Assembly: GCF_000208745.1 (NCBI RefSeq)
Contig: NC_030859.1
Coordinates: forward strand, 5,982,034-6,046,033
Direction: 5' to 3'
Length of the DNA: 64,000 nt
Origin: Theobroma cacao
Taxonomy: Eukaryota > Streptophyta > Magnoliopsida > Malvales > Malvaceae
Positions within the stretch are counted from its first letter, which is position 1; every line of letters starts with the position of its first letter. The notes beneath the pieces are model-generated. The model was not told where the DNA came from. It saw nothing but the letters and a program-made list of their open reading frames with translations, and ran no database searches. Positions 22,072 through 32,775 of this stretch are shown here, in pieces. The translations under genes and the position numbers were made by a program.

Positions 22072-25000
22072 TTGACAACTTTGAGAGGTTTCATCAGTAT
22101 CAAATGTGGGTTTAATAAAATGTTGATCATGAAAAACCCTTTGGAACAACAAAAGAAACCTATCCCTATACAGTGTTGATTTCGCAGAGGCATCCCCATG
22201 GATCGGTAGACTACCAGCATGTCTATAAACATGAAGCAACTTTTAGAATTCAAATCTAACCTAATAGTTTCGAAAAGAAAAGAATAGTGTAGTAAAGCAT
22301 TACGTACGAAAAGAAATTGTCACGACCTGGTACTCCCTTCGAGCCCGTGACAACCGCCGCGGTGTTCTAGTAGACACTTATTGCCCGAAATGTTAACTCG
22401 AAACCCCGCAAGGCTTTACTATCAGTTTCTTTGTTCCCTTGTGAGCAACCATTGTCAAATATCGTGTTCTAAAAGATTTTAAGCAGTTTCCAACTTTAAA
22501 CAAATAAAATATTAATTTTTCGTCTCACAGGGGTATTTTGGTCATTTTTCTCAAAAATTTGAAACTGGCTAAAACGTAATATACAAGTACAAAACACATA
22601 ATTCATATTCAAAATGAGTTTAAAAGTCTAAAATCTTCATTTAAAACGAAATTATGGTTATTTGAATATAATAAGAAAATAAAAGAAATATTAAGTAAAA
22701 TATTCTATTTTCTTATAAAACAATATTTATAGAGTTATACGTGAATAATTTTTATAACGTAAAAGCTAAATAAATTTATACATACTTAAATACAGTAAGC
22801 CAAAATATTTAATTTAATTTACAATAACAAGAGTGCCCCCGAATAAACAAAAGTAAAGAGGACTGTGAACCTACGGTTTGGAAAATGCAGATCCCACTGT
22901 AGTCCTCGATGAGATCAGCTATCTACAGTCTATACTGAACCTGAAATGGGTGGAAAGGAGGGTGGTGAGATTATAAAATCCCAATGAGTAAACAAACATC
23001 ATCATAAACATCTAGAGTTGAGTACATGGAGACAATAAAGTAAATCATCATAAACTGGGTTATAGCATTAGAACACATTTTGTTCAAAACACGTAAAGAG
23101 GCTTATGAATCTCATAAAAATCTAGGCTTGTGCCATAAATCCATTCTCGGGGACACCTTGGCCGAGGCATCCTACCGAGACCGCCAAGGCTATTAAAATT
23201 CACATTTCACATAAATCATGTTTTTGTTTTGAAAACATAGCCGTTCCTTGGCGTTGGCTGAGTTCCCCCTCACGTGGTGGTTTAGCGTGAAGTGAACCCT
23301 AAACTTTACCCCAGGAGATACCCTACGCGCCTCTCCGTTCGAGGTAAGAATATAATGGGGTTTACCGTGCCCCTCTAAAAGGCTGGTCCACAGAAACCCC
23401 CTACTGCAGTGATTAATTAATATATAATCCACCATATAATAAAACTCAATAACATGATATGGCAATTTTGTAATTCGTAGTTTTTCAAGGTAACCAAACA
23501 ATTCGCATTTCAATACAATTGCCAACTAGCCAATCATGCTCGATTTATCATAAGCCAGTTAATTTAAACAATCAAATTGCCACAATTAACAGTCTCCGTG
23601 TACTCTATTTTTCAAAATCACTATTAATTTCAAAACAATTTATAATTTAATTTCATTGAAACTCATTTATTCATAAAACATGAAAATTTACCTTTTTAAA
23701 TTCCTTTTTCCATAGAATTCATGAAAGCATCTAAAAACCACCCTAGATAATTAAAATGACAGTAAGTTTACTCACAATGTCTAGAATGCAGACTTTCGAA
23801 GCACTCTGTCTACTGGTCCTCGGATGCAATTTCCTTGCCTTTATCGGAGGACTCACCACCTTGACACAGTACAAAATCGAGAATTTCACCAAGTTGGTAC
23901 TAAATCAAAATTAAACTAATTTAGACTACCAATGCATGATATGGAATGCAAAAATGCACTGGTAACTATCTAAACCCGGTATTGGCCTAATTCGTCTTAT
24001 CACCCGATTAAATTCCTAACGGGTCCGTTTAAACTCCAATTTAATTCTTTTCAGTTTCTATACCTCAATTGCACCCAAATTAACTTAATGTCCCTCAGTG
24101 TGGTGCAAATTATCAGTCCCAACAGCAAATTACGAAAATACCCCTAGTGGGTAAAAATTCGTATTTTTGCTCCGAAAATTCCCATTATTTTTCTAGGCTC
24201 ATAATTCATTATTCCTTAACCAATTCTCCTAGAATAAAATCAAACTCATCCTCACTCACTACATGGTAAATTCAGCCATTAATGGTTGGGGGAGAAAATA
24301 AATTCTTTTCTTGTTGTTTTGTTTCTAAATATGCTAAACTAACTAAAAACACTAACATAAATTAAAATCAAATAAATCCAACAACTTTCTCTCTCCTAAC
24401 CCATTTTTTCAGAATTGAATTCATCATGAAAACATGTAATTTAATCATGGAAAATAAAGAGAAATGCTTGGGAATAAGAAAACTCAAGCTTAATAGAAAA
24501 AAACTCACCTTTTTCACTTAATTTCCTTGAAAATTCACACTTTTTCTTTGATTTTCTCTCTCTAGGGTTTTGTTTTTGTTTTCTCTCTCTTCTTGCTGGT
24601 TTGGCCGGCCATGGGGTGGAAGATGAGCTGATTTTTGTGCCTTTTAAAAAGGAAAATAATAAATTAATAAAGGCATGACACGTGGCATCATGTCATTGGT
24701 CCGTTTTTAAAATTTTAAAAATTTAAACATTTTATCTCCACCACATGATTAGTCAAGGGTCAAAGATGAAGATAAAGGAAGACCATGTGCTGGAAAAATA
24801 TCCTAGTGGTCGAAAATTACAATTTTGCCCCTGAGGTGGCAAAATTACCATTTTACCCTTTTACTCCAAATTATACCGAAATTAAAATTTTTCACTTCTA
24901 AACCTCAAATAATACTCCAATAAGTCAAATTATACTCTAATAAGTCAAATGGGGTCAAAAAAAATCTTTTCTAAAATTCCTATTTTGTCTCCAGGTGGCA

Positions 25001-25700
25001 AATGACCATTTTGCCCCTGGTTAGTGAAAATTCCGATTTAACTCCAAATTGATCCTCAAACTCCAAATTACCATTTTAGGTCATCCATGAACTGTGAAAC
25101 TCTTAATCTCACCTTAAAATTCCTATTTGATCTAGTTCTTTTCTAAATAAACTTTGTTGTCCCTCTAGGTACAATACCGACTTTTGTAAATTTTTCGGGA
25201 CTCTCTTAGCATGCAATTATGCTATTATCACATGTATGTCATGAATAGTATTTTATAAGGTTGGGCTTTACAGAAATGTTTCTTGATGGGATCGTATTGA
25301 AATTTGGGGACGAGAAAGGCATCAACAACGCGAATAGAAGAATGGGAAAAAGAGGTTGAAGAAGTAGGGCATTCCTCCTCGGTTGCTTTTGCTTCCAGTA
25401 GAAGACTGATTACTCGATGCACTGCCTCCTTGTCAATTATGGAAGATTTCACTGCTTCCGGTGAAGAATCCAATTACTCATAATTTAAAAAAAAAAACCC
25501 TAATAAAGAGGGATAAAGCAATAATCACAATAAATAGCGATCACAATCATAACATTACGGGATTCATGATCGAGTTGATCGAGTAGCAGATCGATGGCTT
25601 CATCTTCGACATCTTGGAAGCGATCAACAAAGGAAAGAATCTCCTCAAGGCCATCCATCTTCAGGCTGTATCCTCTGATCTTCAACTTCTTCTTAATCAT
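22072..25700 (-). pseudogene. DPB2-like: DNA polymerase epsilon subunit 2 (DPB2/POLE2) 5' fragment, split by a solo LTR
   Basis: Three exons read on the minus strand. Exon 1 (25700-25559) contains KLKIRGYSLKMDGLEEILSF and ends in LDHES; donor GTAATG. Exon 2 (25451-25273, then 22312-22308 after the LTR) contains DKEAVHRVISLLLEA and VVDAFLVPKFQYDPIKK. Exon 3 (22222-22072) contains LPIHGDASAKSTLYRDRFLLL. These match the N-terminal region of plant DPB2, the non-catalytic B subunit of the replicative polymerase epsilon, and splice phases agree across all joins. An LTR sits in exon 2, five bases before its donor, with target duplication GAAAT (+ strand). Everything after exon 3, including the phosphoesterase-like core, is missing; the sequence passes into PPR copy 3 flank at about 22015. 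It is a gene fragment, not a working locus. Confidence 0.85.
22318..25272 (-). mobile_element. Solo LTR, Tekay-like family, in the DPB2 fragment
   Basis: A 2955-bp LTR, same family and orientation as 17389-20339, starting TGTCACGACC and ending GGGCTTTACA on the plus strand. Perfect 5-bp target duplication GAAAT at 22313-22317 and 25273-25277. No internal region is present. Confidence 0.93.
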
Positions 25701-26156
25701 CTTTCGAGTTTGTCCACTTATTTTGTCGCCCCTTTTTTTTCCTTTCTTTCTGGCTTTACAGTTTTATTCTTCCTTACACTCTTTTCTCTCCGTCTCAGAA
25801 ATGGGATTTTGGCAAAAAGAAAAGGGTTTTTCACTTTTGCGACTGATTTTTGGAAGGAAAATCTTTACCCTCTATTTGTAAAATGGCGGGAACTCAACAA
25901 TTTTCTAATACAGTAAATTATTATTGGCAAACGTTAATCTTAGAAATAAATATTAAATTTATTTAATTTTTTAAAATTTTTATTAATTTTCAAAGACTTA
26001 AAAAAACAAAAAAACTTTATTTTATTTTCTAAGATATCATGTCTTAATAATTATGTTTTTAGATAATTCAAATAAATAAAATATTTTAAAAAATATTTTT
26101 TCTTTGTTTTTTATCAAATATGAATCAAAATAAAAGTAAGATAAATTGAAACAAGT
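25701..26156. other. Spacer, nothing recognised
   Basis: This would hold the 5' flank of the DPB2 fragment. It is pyrimidine-rich near 25720-25800 and AT-rich after 25910. No supportable gene. Confidence 0.5.
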
Positions 26157-26706
26157 TGTCACGGGCCGGTTACTCTCTTCCCAAAAGGATAACTTAATGG
26201 AATATGTAATGACACCGCTTATAAGCTTTTCAAGATTCCCTACTTATCCAATGTAAGATTTTTAGATATGCTTTACTTATTTTCTTCCTGAAGTGCTAGG
26301 TGTGAATGTCACGAATCGTATATCAGTAAGAGATAAGGTGAGTCTTGGATATATAAACATAGGTCTTCCACCATCTATCAAACATATCTTTTGGATTAAA
26401 AAAGTGAGCTCATAATTTATAAATTTACTTAAGTTCTTTTTTCAGAGTTTAAGGTCACATGAGGATAAGTTTAAGTTGTAACATGTGAAAACCTCACCAC
26501 CCCAATACGACAATGCTCTCATCGTCGAGTCTGTTTCAATACCACTTGTTTCAAGGTCATTACTCTCTCCCTAAAAGGCTAACCTGATGAGGTGTGTAGT
26601 GCCATCACTTATAAGCTTCCCAAGATTCCCTTACCTAGTCGATGTGCCGATGTGGGATTTTTAGATGCACTCTACCTACTTTCTTCTTGAAGCGTTAGGT
26701 GTGAGA
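26157..26706 (-). mobile_element. TRIM-like miniature LTR retrotransposon
   Basis: Two direct repeats of about 150-160 bp (26157-26305 and 26547-26706) share blocks such as TTACTCTCT, CTTATAAGCTT and GGATTTTTAGAT. Just inside the second repeat (26531-26546) the minus strand reads CAAGTGGTATTGAAAC, similar to the tRNA-Met primer site AAGTGGTATCAGAGC, which is where a minus-oriented element should have it. CAAGT flanks both ends (26152-26156 and 26707-26711). There is no coding capacity. A clear polypurine tract and a canonical CA end are missing, so the call is tentative. Confidence 0.55.
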
Positions 26707-26889
26707 CAAGTATTGAAATATAAAGACAAAATTACACATTGAAGTGTATTACACTAATAAATTTTATATTTATTTCCAAAATTTTTAGCATAAAAAATTG
26801 ATAATAATTTTGAAAAATTAAAAATCCAAAGTTTAAAACTTCAACATTGAAGTTTGTATCTTCATGGCTAGGACTTAATGTCAGTGCAA

Positions 26890-27982
26890 GCCAAAGCAAT
26901 GGATTCTCATGTATAGAAGAGCATATTAAAAACTAGACCAATATTAGAGGAAGGCATGGGGAAAATTATTGTCAATGGCCACCAAACAAATTTTCAGATA
27001 AATGTTTGGCTTAGCTATGGATTGTTAATTGATCATGTTGTTAATGACTTATCAAAAATGGAAATTAATTTATTTGTAGGTAGTTATTGTAATGAGTTTG
27101 GTAGATGGAATTGGGAGCAAATTGAGCAGGATCTCCCTTGACAAATATCCTAGATGACAACAGTAGTGATGGTTGACCCTATTAATGCCGAGGATGATGC
27201 ATCATGCTGGCTACCAACGAGTAATGGTGAGTTTATAGTGAAACCGGCATATGGGTTATAGTTAAACAACCAACATTTAAAAGAGAATCACTAGCAACAC
27301 ACTTGGAAGTTCACCAATTCCAGGAAAGTGCATTTATTCCTTTAAAGATTGCTACATGACTCTTTGCCAACTGCAACTTGGTTATCTAGGAAAAACTTGG
27401 GAATCCTGACATATTGCTTTCATTGTGGTAATCAAGAGGAATCTTTGCTTCATGCAGTCAGAGGTTATAATCACAACGGGGGTCTATGGCTTTAGATTAT
27501 TCCAGTGACAATCACTGGTAATTTCTTCAATCTTGATTTGCAAAAGTGGGTGCTAGAAACTATGATGAGTGAAATAAAGTTGGATGGAATTCCATGGGAA
27601 ATTATTTTTGCTTACACTACATGGATGCTATGGTATTGGAGAAATCTATCAGTGTTTAATACTTTTTTTATTTAGCGCAAAAAAGCTTGGCAACAAATAT
27701 GGATCAAATCAAAAAAGGTTTGGGATAACCTAAGAAGAGAACATGAAGAAAGACATATTAATAGCTTGGAAACTACCAAAGCATTCCTTTGTAAAGCTAA
27801 ATGTGGATGGAAGCGTTAGAGGTCCATTGGGTTTAGTAGCGTTGGGAGGACTACCTAGAGATGAAAATAGTAATTGGATATTCGGATTCACATATAAAGT
27901 TGGTGTCTCTTTTGCCTTAATATCATAATTATGGGTTTTATATTGAGGACTCAAGTTATGTTGGGATGAAGGCTACATAAAA
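26890..27982 (+). mobile_element. LINE (L1-like) ORF2 3' part, 5'-truncated
   Basis: A broken ORF2 C-terminal region. From 26956 comes the segment before the zinc-binding domain. At 27190-27470 is the reverse-transcriptase zinc-binding region (DDASCWLPTSNGEF, then LPTATWLSRKNLG, then CFHCGNQEESLLHA, holding the C-x2-C and H ligands). From 27770 starts RNase H (KLNVDGSVRGP, GLPRDENSNWIFGF). Stops include 27139 and 27258. The upstream end of the element was not located. At 27982 the LINE is interrupted by a hAT-like element and resumes at 30270 and, in a duplicated copy, at 41377. Confidence 0.8.
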
Positions 27983-28320
27983 TAAGGATGGCAATGGGTA
28001 CCCTGTAACAAGATACCTGACTCGGTTATGTAAGGTTAAAGTACTCTATAATCAAGTTTAGGATGAGTTCGATTGGTAATTTCACTACCTGTGTCAGGTT
28101 CAGGTATCAACTCTGGGGTACCCTATACCCCTAAACACAATTATGTTTTTTTTTTAATTTCACGTAATTAAGGACAAACCCATATATTTAATTAAATTAA
28201 TTCATAAAACTATGATTATTAAATAACTTATAATTTCTTTTAATATTTATACTCTATATATTGTGTTAATTTATAAGGAATATAATTACTATTATATATA
28301 TTAACGTTACAAAAATTATA

Positions 28321-28459
28321 ACTTATAAAATTATTAATCATAATATATATACCATTATTTTTATAAACTTATAATATATATACTTAAANAAATATAATAA
28401 CTTATAAAATTATTAATCATAATATATATACCATTATTTTTATAAACTTATAATATATA
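28321..28459. repeat. 60-bp perfect tandem repeat with an N between
   Basis: The 60 bases at 28321-28380 recur exactly at 28400-28459. The only ambiguous base of the window (n, 28389) lies in the 19-bp gap between them. It may be a real short duplication or an assembly artefact. Confidence 0.85.
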
Positions 28460-28620
28460 AATTTAAAGAGAAGTTGTGAGATTAAAATAGTTTTGGAACC
28501 TAACTATTTTTTTTTAATTTCATGTAATTAATGACAAACCCCTATTGTTAATTAAATTCATTCATGAAACTATAATTATTAATTAACTTGTAATATCTTT
28601 TAATATATATACTTTATATA

Positions 28621-30350
28621 TTGTGTTAATTTATAAGGAATACAATTACTATCATATGTATACTTTTAGTATATTTACTTTTTATTTTGTGTTAACATTA
28701 CAAAATTTATAACTTATAAAATTATTAATTATAATATATGTTAGGTTAATTAGCTGAATATGATTAGGTCCAGGAGGGGGTGAATTGGACTATTTTAAGA
28801 AATTAAAAAAAAAACTATTTTCCCTTCTGAACAAAATCTTTTCTCTAATTCAAAAGCCGAGTTTAAAAAGAATACAAACTAATTGCCTTTTGGATCAATG
28901 AAAGGGAATTGAATTTTCAAGTAAAATGAATAGTAGAGAAATTAATACAAGTGTTTATAGAGGTTTAGCCTTTTTACCTACGTCCTCTCCCTTAGATTCA
29001 CTAAGGAGTTTAAAATCCATTATTCAATTAAAAAGCTCAATACAATACCTTTTGTGGATCAAGCATAACCATATAATACAATGTTTTTTTATGGTTAACG
29101 CACAACCACTTTACCTTTTTTATTAGTTAAGGTATAACCATTTAAGCAAATACAATGAGAGAAATGTAGATACAGCAGAGTGCCTCTTAAAGGTTAAGTG
29201 AAGAATTTTATACAGTACTTAAAAGAAAAAATGGAAGCCTAATAAATGCTTAACTAGAAGACTTTTTGTATTTAAGAAGAGTACAATAGGTTTTGAATGT
29301 ATCTTGGATAATTCTCTTCTCTTAAGTTATGTTTTCAAGTTTTCTAACCTTCATAAATGCTAAAGAAGCTTGTATTTATAGTTGCTAAAGCTTCAAGGGT
29401 AGTTGGGAGAGAATTTAATGTGAAAATAGTCGTTCTTCTCTTTATCCAAGACTCCAACGGTCATATTATATCGATGCATATGTGAATGTATCAATACATT
29501 GCCTTTTGTTTTGAATTCTTGTCGAGTTGTATCGATACATTTATTTATGTATGGATATATTTAAACTTACTTGCAGGGATCTCTGTAATCTGCTTAAATA
29601 TGTATCGATACATGACACCATATAGGTTAGGTGAAAATTTTGATCAGCTCTTTTTGTCATTTCAAAATATAAAAGATAATTAGGTCAACAATATTTATAC
29701 ATTTATTTATATCAACTTATAATATATATAGTTGTGAGATTAGAATTTTTTGAAACCTAGCTATTTTTTTTTAATTTCATGAAATTAAAAACAAACCCAT
29801 ATAGTTAATTAAACTTGTAATGTTGTTGCCTTGTTGTAAACTTATAATGTTGTTTAAGTTGTTATTTGGATATTTGTTTTTAATTATTTAAGTTGACATT
29901 TGAGATATTATTTTTTATTATTTAAATTTAAATTTTATTATTTGTGTGCTTTTATTAATTTAATTATTTGTGAATTATATGGAATATGGATGAAAAATAT
30001 TATTGTATATGGATACGGAATACGGGTACGAATTTTGGTTCGAGTAATTGGTTACCCATTAAGAGCAATTTAATAACTTTTTGCATAATCAAATTTTTAA
30101 ATGGATTCGGGTAATTATCGAGTAGTGAGTATGTATTAGGGTTCGGGGTTAGAGTAGTAAATTTAAAAAATATTTGGGTAGTTGTAGGGCTTGGGTATCC
30201 CATTTATTAATTGGGTTCAGTTTCAAATACCTCAAAATTAGCAGATACCCTACCCCGTTAACATCCTTAATAGAAAAGTTCAAGTGGAGTCAGACTCTTT
30301 GCTGACAATCCAAAAATTATCAAGCTAAAGTTCAAACTTAGATCTGAATA
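28621..30350. repeat. Tandem duplication, unit 1
   Basis: The segment from the TTGTGTTAATTTATAAG at 28621 to the LINE sequence ending at 30350 is repeated immediately as unit 2, which starts with the same sequence at 30351 and continues, after the SIRE insertion, at 41074 to about 41460. Unit 1 contains the 952-bp solo LTR; unit 2 does not. Confidence 0.8.
28739..29690 (-). mobile_element. Solo LTR, probably Copia type
   Basis: The insertion begins TGTTAGG and ends GTCAACA, with flanks ATATA and ATATT (4 of 5 match). It is absent from the tandem copy at 30351 onward, which proves it is an insertion or that the duplication skipped it. Near the left end it has GTCCAGGAGGGGGTGAATTGG, the same kind of block as GTGCTAGAGGAGGGGTGAATAGC in the SIRE LTRs of this window. 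No coding sequence. Confidence 0.7.
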
Positions 30351-30669
30351 TTGTGTTAATTTATAAGAAATATAATTACTATTATATATACTTTTAGTAT
30401 ATTTACTCTTTATTTTGTGTTAACATTACAAAAATTATAACTTATAAAGTTATTATAATATATATATATATATATATACTTGTGAAATTAGAATTGTTTT
30501 GGAACTTAACTATTTTTTTTTAATTTCATGAAATTAATGACAAACCCATATAGTTAATTAAACTTGTGATGTTATTTAAGTTGTTATTTGAATATTTGTT
30601 TTTAGTTATTTATGTTGATATTTGAGATATTGTTTTTGATAATTTAAATTTAAATTTTATTGTTTGTGT

Positions 30670-31816
30670 TGTTGGTCCCAATAATATGTGCTAGAGGAGG
30701 GGTGAATAGCACAAATCGACTCTTGACAAAATGAGGAACTAATTTTCAGCACAAAGAAAATAAAAACAGAGTAAACAATGCACAACAATTTAGAGTGGTT
30801 CGGTCCAAGACTTACATCCACTACCTTGATTATCCAACCAAGATTTTCCTAACAATTCCACTAATAATCGATGAAATTTATAAGCTTTCACCAAGCTTTA
30901 CAATGGCTTTTACAAGGCTCAGCCAAAACCTTTTACACTAGTTTTTCACGGGCTAAACTAAAACCCAATATGGTTTTTCAAAGGCTCAACCACAACCTTT
31001 CATAATGGTTTTTCACGGGCTCAACCAAAACCCAAAGTGATTTTTCAAAGGTTCAACCGCAACCTACAATAATCAAGCTATCCCAAGCTTGAACAACCTT
31101 TTGGAGTAACCTTCTCACTCTAAGAATACAAGAAGAGTAGTAAGAGAAATTACCTATGATCATTGGTTGATCTGAATGGTACAAGATTGAGTGCAAAATA
31201 CAAATGCAAAGAATAGGTAGTTAAGTGCAGACAAGTACAGAGAAGATTTTCTGGTTTTTCAACCTGTTTATAGCTCAAATCTCACTCAAGGCTTTTTGAA
31301 ACTTGTTTCTAATTGTTGAAAGACCCTTTTATATGTGGAGATGCAACTCTGATGACAGTTTGGCAGTTTTATGTCCATTGAAAACAGTTGAGGATGAGTT
31401 TTAGCAGTTAATCTGTCTTGTAGTGCTCTGGTTCAAATTACAGACAAAGAGCTCTTAGTCTACTAGCATCTTTCCTAGTTGACTAAGTTGGTTCTATTTT
31501 CTAGTCACAGATTCTGGCAGAGAGTACTTAGTCGACAGACTTGGTCGACTAAGTTGGTCATGTTTCTCAAATCTTCAGCCCGTCATTTCTCCAATTTGAA
31601 ACTTGGCCAACCAATATTCTTCCTTGTTTAACTAATGAGCTTTCTCCTTGTCAAGCAGTCATATCTCGTTATTTTTATCACCTTTTTCTTTTAATATTTA
31701 CTTTGAAAGATTGATTTGTTAAATTCATGCATTAATTTCATGCACACTTAAGTAAAGGCATTAGACACAAATAAATGGGAATGTTTTATTATCATCAAAA
31801 ACTAATGGAGCCAACA
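30670..31816 (-). repeat. SIRE element 3' LTR
   Basis: 1147 bp, TGTTGG to CCAACA on the plus strand. It includes an internal minisatellite (about 30890-31075) of units with CAAAGGCTCAACCACAACC and TTTTTCACGGGCTCAACCAA. Small ORFs in it are not genes. Confidence 0.93.
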
Positions 31817-31832
31817 ATATCTCCCTTTTTGA
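31817..31832 (-). other. Polypurine tract of the SIRE element
   Basis: On the minus strand AAAAAGGGAGATAT directly precedes the TGTTGG of the 3' LTR, the expected plus-strand primer. Confidence 0.85.
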
Positions 31833-32775
31833 TGATGAAAAAACATTCCTTGATTAATAGCATGGTGTCTTTTTATTCATTTTAGTTTTCTGCAGTTCAT
31901 GAGGATTGCTCCCCCTAAGTACATGCTCTCCTTTAGTGTGTGCACATTTTGTTTATTTATTTCAACAAACTTTGTTCATGTCATGCAGAGAATGACACTG
32001 TTCGTTCAGATTAAGTATATATATATATATATATATATATTCTGGAATGATTTACAGCAATAAATGTTGACAGATTTTAATAGGGAATTCAGCAGAGTCT
32101 GTCAATAGCATACAGTCATCAGATTTTGTCTATTCCTTTCATTATTCAATTGATATCTTATACACAACATCAATATCTGTTCACAAACAGAGATTATTCA
32201 TAATGCCATATCGAGAATTAATTTTCAGCATGTAATTCAATATCAATATAGCAGCAGTAGATTTTGTTAATGACAATGAAAATACTAAAATAGCAAGATA
32301 TCAGCAGACTTCAATTCATAGCAGTTAAACAACATAAACGTATCAGCATTCATTTTTCACACTACCATATAAACAATAAAATTAAAACTGAGTGTTCAAG
32401 TGCTACCATGGCATAAATAGCAGTTAATCAAAAACATGTTATGAAATTGCCCTAGGACTATTTTTGCTTCCTATCCCCTATTTTTCTAGGTTCTTGCTCC
32501 TGGTTCTGCTTTCTTTCCTTTCCTAGGTTCTTAGTTCCTCCACCCTAACATTTTTTTTTTATTTATTCTTTGGTTCCTGCATCTTTTTTTTTGCCAATTC
32601 TACTCCCCATTTTTCTCAGCATCAAGGAAAGGGGTATTCATTCATCTGATGTGTTAGAAGGTATGGATTCAGTGCTATATAAAGGGTTTAGAGGAAAATG
32701 AGAGGGTTCTCGCAGAGGTGATGATTTTCTAAAGGAAGATTCTGGTGAGGACTTGTTTGAAACATGGACTGGACT
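31833..32775 (-). other. SIRE internal 3' non-coding segment with (TA)n
   Basis: Internal element DNA without coding sequence. A TA microsatellite lies at about 32012-32040. Confidence 0.7.

Larger units (their letters stand above)
27983..30269. mobile_element. hAT-type non-autonomous element, with nested solo LTR
   Basis: The left end reads TAAGGATGGCAATGGGTACCC and the right end, on the opposite strand, TAAGGATGTTAACGGGGTAGGG, so the ends are imperfect inverted repeats. The flanking 8-mers are ACATAAAA (27975-27982) and ATAGAAAA (30270-30277); in the duplicated right end (41377-41384) it is ACAGAAAA, a 7 of 8 match to the left side. Removing the element rejoins the LINE RNase H reading frame. 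The interior is very AT-rich with repeated subterminal blocks and no transposase. The 952-bp segment 28739-29690 is a later insertion. Confidence 0.7.

Noticed and set aside
30890..31075. Regularly spaced repeats in the SIRE LTR as a CRISPR array
   Set aside because: Units are adjacent minisatellite copies without unique spacers and recur in the partner LTR; this is plant DNA.
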